A stretch of DNA of 6,289 nucleotides from assembly GCA_000405345.1 (NCBI GenBank), contig ASPC01000019.1:1-6289 (forward strand), written 5' to 3'. This document shows positions 1-5,734 of the stretch, in pieces. Every line of letters begins with the position of its first letter. Within the stretch, counting starts at the first letter, position 1. Source of the DNA: Atribacteria bacterium SCGC AAA255-N14 (GTDB lineage: Bacteria > Atribacterota > JS1 > SB-45 > 34-128). The position numbers and the translations under genes were made by a program. A model generated the notes under the pieces. The model ran no database searches. It was not told the origin of the DNA and saw nothing but the letters and a program-made list of their open reading frames with translations.

Positions 1-2466
1 AACGACCTCACCATACGCAAGCAGGCGGAGGAAGAAGTACGCAAGAGTGAAGCCCGCTTCCAAGGTTACTTTAGTTTGACCTTGCACGGCATTGCCATTA
101 CCTCTCCTGATAAAGGATGGATTGAAGTCAATGACCGGATCTGTTCAATCCTGGGGTATTCCCGGGACGAACTGTTCCGCATGAATTGGAAGGAATTGAC
201 CCACCCTGATGATCTTGCCGCCGACATAGAACAATTTAATCGTATTCTTTGTGGTCAAATTGAACAGTATACTATGGATAAGCGGTTTATCCGTAAGGAC
301 GGAGGAGTAATCTGGACCAATATTAACATAGGTTGCGTTCGGAAATCCAATGGTAGCGTGGATTACATCCTTGGTTTGATGGAGGATATCAGTGAGCGCA
401 AACTGATGGAAGAAAGTTTGAAGAAAACTGTTCAAGTTTTAAACGATACCGGGAAAATGGCCAAAGTCGGAGGTTGGGAGCTTGACCTCTTGACTCAGGA
501 GGTCTCCTGGATGGGAGAGGTCTATCGCATTCACGGAGTCGAGCCGGGAAATAAGATTATGCTGGAAGAAGCCCTGAATTTCTATGCCCCTGAATATAGG
601 CCTGCTTTAGAGGAAGCATTGAAGAAAACTGCGGAAACAGGCGAACCGTTCGACCTTGAATCCCTCTTCATTCCTTCCGGCAGCAAAGATAAAATTTGGG
701 TGAGGTCGCTGGGAAAAGCCGTTTATCAAGATGGTAAAATAGTAAAACTTGTTGGTACCTTTCAGGATATTGATAAATCTAAGCAAGTAGAAGAGGCGCT
801 GCAGGAGAGTGATAATATATTCCAACAGTTCTTGAAAAACAGCCCGAATTATGTGTTTTTTAAAAATGACAAAATGCAAGCAATTCGATTGAGCAGTAAT
901 TATGAGAAAATGTTAGGGAAACCGATGCATGAATTGCTTGGCAAAACCACGGATGACCTATTTCCGTCTGACCTTGCAAAAAGTATGCTTGCCGACGACC
1001 TACTTATCTTAAATGAAGGAAAGCAAATAAAGGTGGAAGAAGAATTAAACGGGCGGTTTTATTCAACTATAAAATTCCCAATACTTGTCGAAGGAAAACC
1101 TCGCTACCTTGCCGGTTACACGACCGACATCACTGAGCGCAAAGAGACAGAGAATAAACTGCTCTACCGAATTGAGTTGGAAAAACTTATTGCTGCCATT
1201 TCAACCAGATTCGTTGGCATTCCACTAGATAAGATTGATAACGAAATAAACCGAATGTTGCAAATCATCGGGCAATTTAGCCATATTGACCGCAGCTATC
1301 TCTTTTTGTTCTCTGGCGATGGTTCCATAATGGACAACACCCATGAGTGGTGCGCTCCTGGTATTGAAGCGCAAATAGAACACTTGCAAGGATTTCCTTC
1401 CTCTACCTTTCCCTGGTGGATGGAAAAACTCAATCGTAATGAGATCGTATATATCCCGCGTGTAGATGACCTGCCGACCCAAGCCCGCGCCGAAAAGGAG
1501 ATTCTTCAATCCCAGAACATCAAGTCTGTACTTGTCGTTCCGATAACCTACGAACTGAGGCTGGTAGGATTCATCGGTTTTGATGCAGTACAGATGGAAA
1601 AAAGCTGGACAGAAGAGGATATAACTCTACTCAGAACACTAAGTAATATTATTGCACAGGCGAAGGAGCGCAAGCTGGCAGAAGAGAGACTGCAACGGTT
1701 CAGTGAAGAACTGGAGCTAAAAGTTGAAGAAAGAACCAAGGAGTTAAAAGAAGCTCAAGACCAACTTATTCAATCGGCAAATTTATCTTTAATCGGAGAA
1801 TTAGCCTCCGGTGTGGCCCATGAGGTTAGAAATCCTTTAGCTTCAATAAGCCTAATTGCTCAAGATTTAGAAAATAAATCTGCTGATAAATACCAAATAG
1901 AAAAATTAAAGATAATTCAAAGGAATATAAATCGGATAGACAAGATTACCGCTAACTTGTTAAATTTATCTCATCCCGCTTGCTCTGATTTTTCCTATCA
2001 TGATATCAATGAAATATTAGACAGACCAGGGACAATTTTAGATAATATTACTTCGGAGAATATGAAGATCATTAAAAAATATGAGACAAACTTACCCCGG
2101 GTCTGGCTTAGTCCGGATCTCTTAGAGCAGGTTTTTTCAAACCTGATTTTTAATGCCATGCGGGCAATGAAAAAAGGAGGAGATCTTTATATTACTACCA
2201 GTTTTGATTCTACCCGAAAGGGAATAATCATAAAATTCAAAGATACAGGGATAGGTATTTCCGAAGAAAATATCAAAAAAATATTCAAGCCCTTTTTTAC
2301 TATTTCTGATGAGGGCACCGGCTTAGGTCTCTCGATTTGTCAGAATATCATTAATGAACATAAGGGTAATATTTCGGTAGAGAGTAAGTTGGGCAAAGGG
2401 ACAATTTTTACTATTTTCTTGCCTCTTGAAAAAAGAAAAGAGATAAATCCGGGGCTCCGTACCTGA
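1..2466 (+). CDS. Multi-sensor (PAS-PAS-PAS-GAF) histidine kinase, 5' end beyond window
   Basis: Senses a signal and autophosphorylates a histidine for transfer to a response regulator. The frame is open from base 1, and the first codons read as an inter-PAS linker (RKQAEEEVRKSEARF), so the start lies upstream and 821 residues are visible. Domains by codon from base 1: PAS1 about 16-133 ending in EDISERK; PAS2 about 150-262 starting GGWELD and ending FQDIDKSK; PAS3 about 268-382 ending DITERK; GAF about 390-555; a charged coiled coil about 556-590; HisKA with GVAHEVRNPL, phospho-acceptor His607; and HATPase with N-box Asn714/Asn718, G1 DTGIGI at 748-753, F-box FKPFF and G2 GTGLGLSI at 772-779. 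All catalytic boxes are intact. No transmembrane helix is visible, so the seen part is cytosolic. No response regulator follows, and the ligands cannot be told from sequence. Base composition changes sharply between domains (see findings). Confidence 0.95.
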   Translation, partial: NDLTIRKQAEEEVRKSEARFQGYFSLTLHGIAITSPDKGWIEVNDRICSILGYSRDELFRMNWKELTHPDDLAADIEQFNRILCGQIEQYTMDKRFIRKDGGVIWTNINIGCVRKSNGSVDYILGLMEDISERKLMEESLKKTVQVLNDTGKMAKVGGWELDLLTQEVSWMGEVYRIHGVEPGNKIMLEEALNFYAPEYRPALEEALKKTAETGEPFDLESLFIPSGSKDKIWVRSLGKAVYQDGKIVKLVGTFQDIDKSKQVEEALQESDNIFQQFLKNSPNYVFFKNDKMQAIRLSSNYEKMLGKPMHELLGKTTDDLFPSDLAKSMLADDLLILNEGKQIKVEEELNGRFYSTIKFPILVEGKPRYLAGYTTDITERKETENKLLYRIELEKLIAAISTRFVGIPLDKIDNEINRMLQIIGQFSHIDRSYLFLFSGDGSIMDNTHEWCAPGIEAQIEHLQGFPSSTFPWWMEKLNRNEIVYIPRVDDLPTQARAEKEILQSQNIKSVLVVPITYELRLVGFIGFDAVQMEKSWTEEDITLLRTLSNIIAQAKERKLAEERLQRFSEELELKVEERTKELKEAQDQLIQSANLSLIGELASGVAHEVRNPLASISLIAQDLENKSADKYQIEKLKIIQRNINRIDKITANLLNLSHPACSDFSYHDINEILDRPGTILDNITSENMKIIKKYETNLPRVWLSPDLLEQVFSNLIFNAMRAMKKGGDLYITTSFDSTRKGIIIKFKDTGIGISEENIKKIFKPFFTISDEGTGLGLSICQNIINEHKGNISVESKLGKGTIFTIFLPLEKRKEINPGLRT

Positions 2467-2658
2467 CATGGAAGGTTGGCACTGTACCAAAATTCCGCTC
2501 CCTTTTTTATGGCTATACCGAAAGATTTGCCCTGCGTTTTCCTTCCGGTTTTTTATTTTATTAGATTTAAATGTTTTTTTGGAAGTTATAAAAATACTGC
2601 AAAAATTAACAGATCATACTCAGTTTAAAACTATTCAGGTCTGGGGGTGATTATAAGC

Positions 2659-2694
2659 TAAACCCTTAATTCATACCACGCCAAAAAGGGTTTA
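2659..2694 (+). terminator. Inverted repeat, possible weak terminator of the kinase transcript
   Basis: A perfect 9-bp stem (taaaccctt at 2659-2667 with aagggttta at 2686-2694) encloses an 18-base loop. It lies about 190 bases after the kinase stop and is followed by an A/T-rich stretch rather than a clean run of T. Both the large loop and the missing U-tract make it a weak intrinsic terminator at best; it could be a chance repeat in AT-rich DNA. Confidence 0.3.
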
Positions 2695-2829
2695 AATTAT
2701 ATTTAAAAGTATAAATTACAATTTACATAAGAAGATTATTTATAAGGCTTCTAGTATAAACAGAGTATTTTTATTTTAATTAAAATTTCTTACAGTATTT
2801 AGAACAATTGCTTTTTCTGATCCTTTTTG

Positions 2830-2935
2830 CATCTATTCTGCAGCCAGTGGTTTAAGAGATAAGTCTGGTGGTTTTGTCCTGTCCTGGGAGCCTGACCATT
2901 TCCAGCCCTTTGGCATTTGCTGAAGAGCTTTTTTG
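2830..2935. other. GC-rich intergenic island, unidentified (structured RNA, repeat or gene remnant)
   Basis: By hand count 46 of 90 bases at 2841-2930 are G or C, against far less in the flanks. The sequence ctggtggt (2865-2872) can pair with acca plus ccag (2895-2898, 2902-2905) across a three-base bulge, and the island ends in a T-run after a tiny GCT/AGC hairpin (2919-2928). None of the riboswitch or small-RNA consensus motifs I know (c-di-GMP, cobalamin, SAM, THF, SRP, 6S) fits. Reverse-strand frames look mildly protein-like but are broken by stops. Confidence 0.35.
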
Positions 2936-2966
2936 TTTTAAAAAAGGATTCTTAAAAAATTTTAGA

Positions 2967-2972
2967 TATAAT
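2967..2972 (+). promoter_or_regulatory. Consensus -10 element (TATAAT) upstream of the exported-protein gene
   Basis: A perfect TATAAT lies 86 bases before the chosen ATG at 3058. No good TTGACA match sits 16-18 bases upstream (the sequence there is near aaggat), so the promoter would rely on the -10 or on an activator. Transcription would begin near 2978-2981, leaving a leader of about 78 bases that starts almost exactly at the pyrimidine stretch able to pair with the ribosome binding site. Confidence 0.5.
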
Positions 2973-2980
2973 GAAAGAAA

Positions 2981-3057
2981 GCTCCTCCTCTTTGCGTATA
3001 TATAAGTGGATGACAAAAAAATATTGTCAACAAACAAAAATAGGAGGAACGAATAGA
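2981..3057 (+). promoter_or_regulatory. Leader with anti-Shine-Dalgarno pairing and a small internal hairpin
   Basis: The stretch tcctcct at 2983-2989 is the exact reverse complement of aggagga at 3042-3048, which contains the Shine-Dalgarno of the gene at 3058. Folding would bury the ribosome binding site in a 7-bp stem. Between the arms, tgacaa (3011-3016) and ttgtca (3024-3029) form a second perfect 6-bp hairpin with a 7-base loop. The layout suits control of translation by temperature, a ligand or a protein, but this is inference from complementarity, and a purine-rich Shine-Dalgarno finds chance partners fairly easily. Confidence 0.4.
3042..3047 (+). promoter_or_regulatory. Ribosome binding site AGGAGG fixing the start at 3058
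   Basis: A full AGGAGG ends 10 bases before the ATG at 3058. The in-frame upstream ATG at 2971 has no Shine-Dalgarno, overlaps the TATAAT, and would place 29 polar residues before the signal peptide. The start at 3058 is therefore preferred. Confidence 0.85.
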
Positions 3058-3624
3058 ATGAAAAGTACAAGAATTTTTAAAGGAGGAACAATCTTACTGG
3101 TCATAGCACTGGCAGTAGGAGTTTTTACCCTCATCGTTTGGGCAGATAGTAATGGAACGTATGGAATGGGAAGGGGATCCAGTGGAAATATTGAAACTCC
3201 CAGATATGGCATGCAAGATAAAGAGGTTTCTGGTCAGACAGAAGGCTTGGGAAATGAAATGAGTCGCAGAGCAGCTGCACCTGATCATGATGGTGATGGT
3301 ATCCCTAACGGACAAGATGAGGATTATGTATGTGATGAAACCTGTGACGGCAAACCTAAAGGCAGTGGCATGAGAAGAAATTCTTCTGATAATGTTTCTG
3401 AATTACAAGCTCATGTAAGCGGAATGGAAATGAAGACGATGACCATTGAAGATATTGCTGCCCTTTGGGGGATAGATGCTGGCGAATTGTTAGAAGGAAT
3501 TAAGAATGAATTTAAACTTACTCAAGAGTATAATATTAACAACACCATAGATGATTTAAGAGGAGAAATTAGATTTTCACCTTATCAGATAATGGAGATT
3601 GCAGAAAAAATTAAAACAGACTAA
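3058..3624 (+). CDS. Small exported protein with DxDxDG Ca-type loop and C-terminal helical domain
   Basis: Encodes 188 residues. Lys2, Arg5 and Lys8 precede a hydrophobic core at 11-28, with a plausible signal peptidase site after VWA (residue 29), so the product is probably exported; an uncleaved N-terminal anchor is the alternative. Residues 30-70 are a Gly/Ser/Met-rich low-complexity linker. Residues 76-89 (DHDGDGIPNGQDED) match the calcium-binding loop of thrombospondin type 3 and dockerin-like repeats, with Asp76, Asp78, Asp80 and Asp87 as likely ligands. Cys92 and Cys96 (CDETC) follow at once and could form a disulfide or bind metal. Residues 125-186 form a predicted helical domain with the motifs TIEDI (129-133) and TIDDL (163-167), resembling both halves of the repeat in the protein at 4666-5391. 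No named family is recognised; a calcium-dependent structural or partner-binding role next to the Fe-S membrane protein is inference. Confidence 0.85.
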   Translation: MKSTRIFKGGTILLVIALAVGVFTLIVWADSNGTYGMGRGSSGNIETPRYGMQDKEVSGQTEGLGNEMSRRAAAPDHDGDGIPNGQDEDYVCDETCDGKPKGSGMRRNSSDNVSELQAHVSGMEMKTMTIEDIAALWGIDAGELLEGIKNEFKLTQEYNINNTIDDLRGEIRFSPYQIMEIAEKIKTD

Positions 3625-3626
3625 AT

Positions 3627-3656
3627 TTGACCATAAAATAACTTAAAAAATATAGA
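3627..3656 (+). promoter_or_regulatory. Possible promoter for the Fe-S protein operon
   Basis: TTGACC (3627-3632, 5 of 6 to the -35 consensus) is followed after 18 bases by TATAGA (3651-3656, 4 of 6 to the -10). The -10 lacks its final T, so strength would be modest. Transcription would start near 3663, just before the hairpin at 3669-3708, giving that mRNA a structured 5' end. In AT-rich DNA such matches can arise by chance. Confidence 0.3.
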
Positions 3657-3668
3657 TAAGACTCACTT

Positions 3669-3708
3669 AATTATAGCTCTCCTTCTGTATAGCAGGGGGG
3701 CTATAATT
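3669..3708. terminator. Strong 15-bp intergenic hairpin (terminator or mRNA-stability element)
   Basis: Bases 3669-3683 pair with 3694-3708 over 15 consecutive pairs, two of them G-U, around a 10-base loop; the inner stem is rich in C against G. It lies 44 bases after one stop and 58 bases before the next start. No T-run follows on the plus strand (tataagaaaag), so it is not a classical intrinsic terminator. It may punctuate the transcript between the exported protein and the Fe-S operon, stabilise an RNA end, or act as an attenuator. The structure is well supported; the function is not. Confidence 0.55.
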
Positions 3709-3751
3709 TATAAGAAAAGTATTTTGGTGAAGATAAATTAATTCAATAATA

Positions 3752-3756
3752 AGGAG
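3752..3756 (+). promoter_or_regulatory. Ribosome binding site AGGAG fixing the start at 3767
   Basis: AGGAG ends 10 bases before the ATG at 3767, a workable spacing. The in-frame ATG at 3758 is only one base from it, too close for initiation, so the protein starts MSKKQ. Confidence 0.8.
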
Positions 3757-3766
3757 CATGCATTTT

Positions 3767-4669
3767 ATGTCTAAAAAACAAAGTAAGAATAAATATTTAA
3801 TAAGATTAGCAGTTCAAATTTTTTTCCTTGCCCTAATAATATTGGTTAGTTTAAATCAGTGGCGGAGTGAGCAGGGGCTGCTACCCCTGTTGATAGGGAG
3901 ACCCTCTCTTCATGCGGTCTGCCCCTTCGGAGGGGTAGTAACCATCTACACTTACTTTACCGAAGGTGCCTTTATACAAAAAATTCATCAATCTTCTTTT
4001 ACTTTAATGTGGTTGATCTTCTCTCTAACCTTGCTCTTTGGTCCGGTCTTTTGCGGTTGGGTATGCCCCTTTGGGACGGTTGAAGAATTTATAGGTAAGA
4101 TAGGGAGGAAGATATTTAAAAAGAGATATAATAATTTTATCCCCCTTAAGTTGGATAGGCTGTTAAGATATCTGAGATATATCATTTTAATACTGGTGGT
4201 AGTCAATACTGCTATTTCCGGAAAATTGTTATTTGCTAATTTTGACCCTTATTTTGCCCTTTTTAATATCTGGTCTAGTGAGGTTACCAGATTATCTTTA
4301 TTGGTGCTCGGTCTGGTTTTAGTTGGTTCTCTATTTGTCGAAAGGCCCTGGTGTAAGTATCTCTGTCCACTTGGAGCATTACTGGGTATTTTTAATTTAT
4401 TTAGGATTGTAAAATTAAAAAGAAACGAAAAAACTTGTATAAATTGTAAAGCTTGTGACCGGGTCTGCCCGATGAATATTAATGTTTCTACTTCTAAAGT
4501 TGTTTCTGATCATCAATGTATTAGCTGTTTTTTATGTACCGATGAGATAACTTGTCCGGTTAATAACACCTTAAATTTTACTGTTTTAGAAAAAAAGAAT
4601 TCTCGAGAAAACTCTGAGAAAGATTCCAAGGGAAAGAACAAAGAAAGTATTTCAGGAGGGAAAAAATGA
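3767..4669 (+). CDS. NapH-type membrane polyferredoxin (4Fe-4S quinol/electron-transfer protein)
   Basis: Encodes 300 residues, close to the usual length of NapH/MauN-type proteins, which pass electrons between the quinone pool and redox partners through 4Fe-4S clusters. Predicted membrane helices lie at about 11-30, 79-95, 137-155 and 174-191; basic loops place both termini in the cytoplasm. Cysteine motifs in order: VCPFGG (Cys52), CGWVCPFG (Cys96, Cys100), CKYLCPLGA (Cys196, Cys200), then CINCKACDRVCP (Cys224, 227, 230, 234) and CISCFLCTDEITCP (Cys251, 254, 257, 263). The last motif has five residues before its fourth Cys instead of the common three. Residues 276-300 form a highly charged tail. 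Its stop overlaps the next start by 4 bases, so the two are translationally coupled. It is too short for FixG/CcoG or NosR, and NapF/G/C and nos partners are absent, so a true nitrate-reductase role is unlikely; the donor and acceptor are unknown. Confidence 0.9.
   Translation: MSKKQSKNKYLIRLAVQIFFLALIILVSLNQWRSEQGLLPLLIGRPSLHAVCPFGGVVTIYTYFTEGAFIQKIHQSSFTLMWLIFSLTLLFGPVFCGWVCPFGTVEEFIGKIGRKIFKKRYNNFIPLKLDRLLRYLRYIILILVVVNTAISGKLLFANFDPYFALFNIWSSEVTRLSLLVLGLVLVGSLFVERPWCKYLCPLGALLGIFNLFRIVKLKRNEKTCINCKACDRVCPMNINVSTSKVVSDHQCISCFLCTDEITCPVNNTLNFTVLEKKNSRENSEKDSKGKNKESISGGKK
4654..4660 (+). promoter_or_regulatory. Ribosome binding site AGGAGGG inside the end of the upstream gene
   Basis: AGGAGGG ends 5 bases before the ATG at 4666 and lies within the last codons of the Fe-S gene, whose TGA overlaps that start as ATGA. 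This arrangement supports coupled translation of the two proteins. Confidence 0.85.
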
Positions 4670-5391
4670 AGATAAAAAGTATACATATACTATTAGCCAT
4701 AATAATTATAATCGGAGGAGGTATTTTACTTGCCAGCGAATTAGATCTTTATAATACTACCAGAGTAAAAAGTCCCAGAAAAACAGCAGAAGGGATATGC
4801 GATGTCATTGATATGCGGGGTTCACATACTTTGGATGAGATTGAAAAACACTGTCAGTTGCCGGCTTCTTCGGTTATAGAGGCTTTTGGATTAAGACCGG
4901 ATACCATTCCGGAATTTTTTCAACTAAAAGATATGAAAGAGATATTTAAGCCGGTAGAACTGGAAGGAGAAGAATACATTGTTGAGACTGATACGGTTAA
5001 AGTTTTTACTTCCCTTTATATGAAAATTCCCTATGTTTCTGATGAAACCTTTTATTTGCCGGAAAAGACCGTGAATTATCTGGTAGAGAACGATAAACTG
5101 ACCGGGGAAGAAAAAGAATATTGGCAGGGACATACTTTTAAATTGGAATATCTGGATACTAAATATTTAACCGCTTCGGAGTTCACCAAGATAGTTGCAG
5201 AAGAAGCTGAAGGACTTGCGGTCACTGGCAGTACCACTATTCAGGAATTGCTGGATAACGGGATAACCGAAGAGAAATTTGAAGAGGTTACCGGTTTCAA
5301 GATACCCGATAAGAAATCAGTTTCTGTAAGAGATTTTGTAATTGAAAAAGGAATAGAGTTCGGAGAAATTAAAGATAAGTTTATAGAATAA
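4666..5391 (+). CDS. Membrane-anchored protein with two helical repeat domains, unknown function
   Basis: Encodes 241 residues. Lys2 and Lys4 precede a single hydrophobic segment at 6-23 without a clear cleavage site, so it is probably anchored with residues 24-241 outside the cytoplasm. Two segments look alike: repeat A at about 48-97 (motifs TLDEI at 55-59 and QLKDM at 86-90) and repeat B at about 184-241 (TIQEL at 191-195 and SVRDF at 220-224). Each has a T/S-hydrophobic-x-acidic-hydrophobic helix start, a short helix, a Gly-rich turn (FGL in A, TGF in B), then a second such motif. The C-terminus of the exported protein at 3058-3624 has the same plan. The middle, about 102-180, is acidic and Tyr-rich and is not recognised. 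Cys45 and Cys63 are the only cysteines. Coupling to the Fe-S gene suggests a direct partner or scaffold for it. No enzymatic motif is visible. Confidence 0.85.
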   Translation: MKIKSIHILLAIIIIIGGGILLASELDLYNTTRVKSPRKTAEGICDVIDMRGSHTLDEIEKHCQLPASSVIEAFGLRPDTIPEFFQLKDMKEIFKPVELEGEEYIVETDTVKVFTSLYMKIPYVSDETFYLPEKTVNYLVENDKLTGEEKEYWQGHTFKLEYLDTKYLTASEFTKIVAEEAEGLAVTGSTTIQELLDNGITEEKFEEVTGFKIPDKKSVSVRDFVIEKGIEFGEIKDKFIE

Positions 5392-5426
5392 TGTAAATTG
5401 AAGAAAGCAAAGTAGCTGATTAATAT

Positions 5427-5436
5427 AAAGGAGAGG
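5427..5436 (+). promoter_or_regulatory. Relict ribosome binding site of the pyk remnant
   Basis: AAAGGAGAGG sits just before ATG 5439, with a second in-frame ATG at 5451. It is still well formed although the reading frame behind it stops after nine codons, showing that a working gene once began here. Confidence 0.6.
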
Positions 5437-5438
5437 TT

Positions 5439-5652
5439 ATGATTAGTATAATGGAAAAACTAAAATAGTATGTACTATTAGGGATATAAGTAATTCTTAT
5501 GAGAAAATAGAGAAGCTGATTCAGGAGTTATGGATGTTGCTCATTTAAATTTTTCTCATGGAAGCAATGAATGCCTGGGAGATTATAGAGAAAGAAGTTA
5601 AGGAGAGGATGGCGTAGAACTCCAGGCTCTAGAAAGTGTATAGGGTAGATTT
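5439..5652 (+). pseudogene. pyk: Decayed N-terminal fragment of pyruvate kinase
   Basis: Pyruvate kinase makes pyruvate and ATP from phosphoenolpyruvate and ADP; this copy cannot. From ATG 5451 the frame reads MEKLK then stops. Restoring one A in the A-run near 5459 gives TKIVCTI (5459-5479), the family's N-terminal signature, followed by EKIEKLIQE up to 5527. After another one-base loss at 5528-5529 the frame continues GMDVAHLNFSHGS-like (MDVAHLNFSHGSNE, 5530-5571), the second signature. A third shift at 5572 gives WEIIEKEVKERMA, which ends at a TAG (5615-5617). A last shift gives LQALE and GRF, weakly like the LQDLQGPKIR segment. TIGP has become TIRD, and the Arg before LNFSHG is His. The remaining roughly 390 residues of the enzyme are missing. 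Several independent lesions argue against sequencing error. It may be the relic of a deletion or partial duplication of an intact pyk elsewhere. Confidence 0.85.
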
Positions 5653-5734
5653 TTTAAAGCTTAAGCTCCCGGCTGCTCTTTTTCAGTTGATTCCCGGTAT
5701 AGTGTTCGATTTAACGAAGTAAAGAATAAACTAC
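5653..5734. other. Convergent intergenic spacer, no clear terminator
   Basis: These 82 bases lie between the pyk remnant and the stop of the minus-strand gene. They contain a 10-base palindrome (agcttaagct, 5658-5667) and a short T-run at 5679-5683, but no stem with a U-tract on either strand that I would call an intrinsic terminator. Confidence 0.4.

Larger units (their letters stand above)
2467..2966. other. Long non-coding interval, AT-rich with one GC-rich island
   Basis: About 500 bases separate the kinase from the next credible gene. A 60-codon frame starts one base after the kinase stop (2468-2650) but has no ribosome binding site and no recognisable protein character. Bases 2650-2820 are extremely AT-rich, including a 14-base palindrome of A and T at 2773-2786. 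A small inverted repeat lies at 2659-2694 and a GC-rich island at about 2830-2930; both are listed separately. An imperfect direct repeat (ggctccgtacc and ggcactgtacc, 9 of 11 matching) spans the kinase stop codon. I see no tRNA, rRNA or CRISPR array here. Confidence 0.6.

Noticed and set aside
76..2466. TTG at 76 as the start of the histidine kinase
   Set aside because: The frame is open to base 1 and the preceding residues are a typical inter-PAS linker leading into the same PAS domain, so the TTG cuts inside a domain and has no ribosome binding site.
2468..2650. 60-codon frame after the kinase
   Set aside because: No Shine-Dalgarno, no domain or protein-like pattern, and it runs through AT-rich intergenic DNA; treated as non-coding.
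2773..2786. 14-base AT palindrome as an operator
   Set aside because: It consists only of A and T in a region of the same composition, so chance is the simplest explanation.
2820..2940. Known riboswitch or small RNA in the GC-rich island
   Set aside because: Compared by eye with c-di-GMP, cobalamin, SAM, THF, SRP and 6S consensus cores on both strands; none fits well enough to name.
2971..3057. Upstream ATG extending the exported protein by 29 residues
   Set aside because: It overlaps a perfect TATAAT, lacks a ribosome binding site, and would put a polar stretch before the signal peptide; AGGAGG supports 3058.
2852..3070. Minus-strand frames across the intergenic region and the exported-protein gene
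   Set aside because: Low-complexity Phe/Ser-rich translations that arise from AT-rich DNA opposite a well-supported gene and its leader.
3758..3766. Upstream ATG for the NapH-type protein
   Set aside because: Only one base from AGGAG; the ATG at 3767 has proper spacing.
3767..4669. Assignment as a true nitrate reductase NapH, FixG/CcoG or NosR
   Set aside because: No nap, cco or nos partner genes are in view, the length is too short for FixG or NosR, and the neighbours are unlike those operons; only the family-level call is supported.
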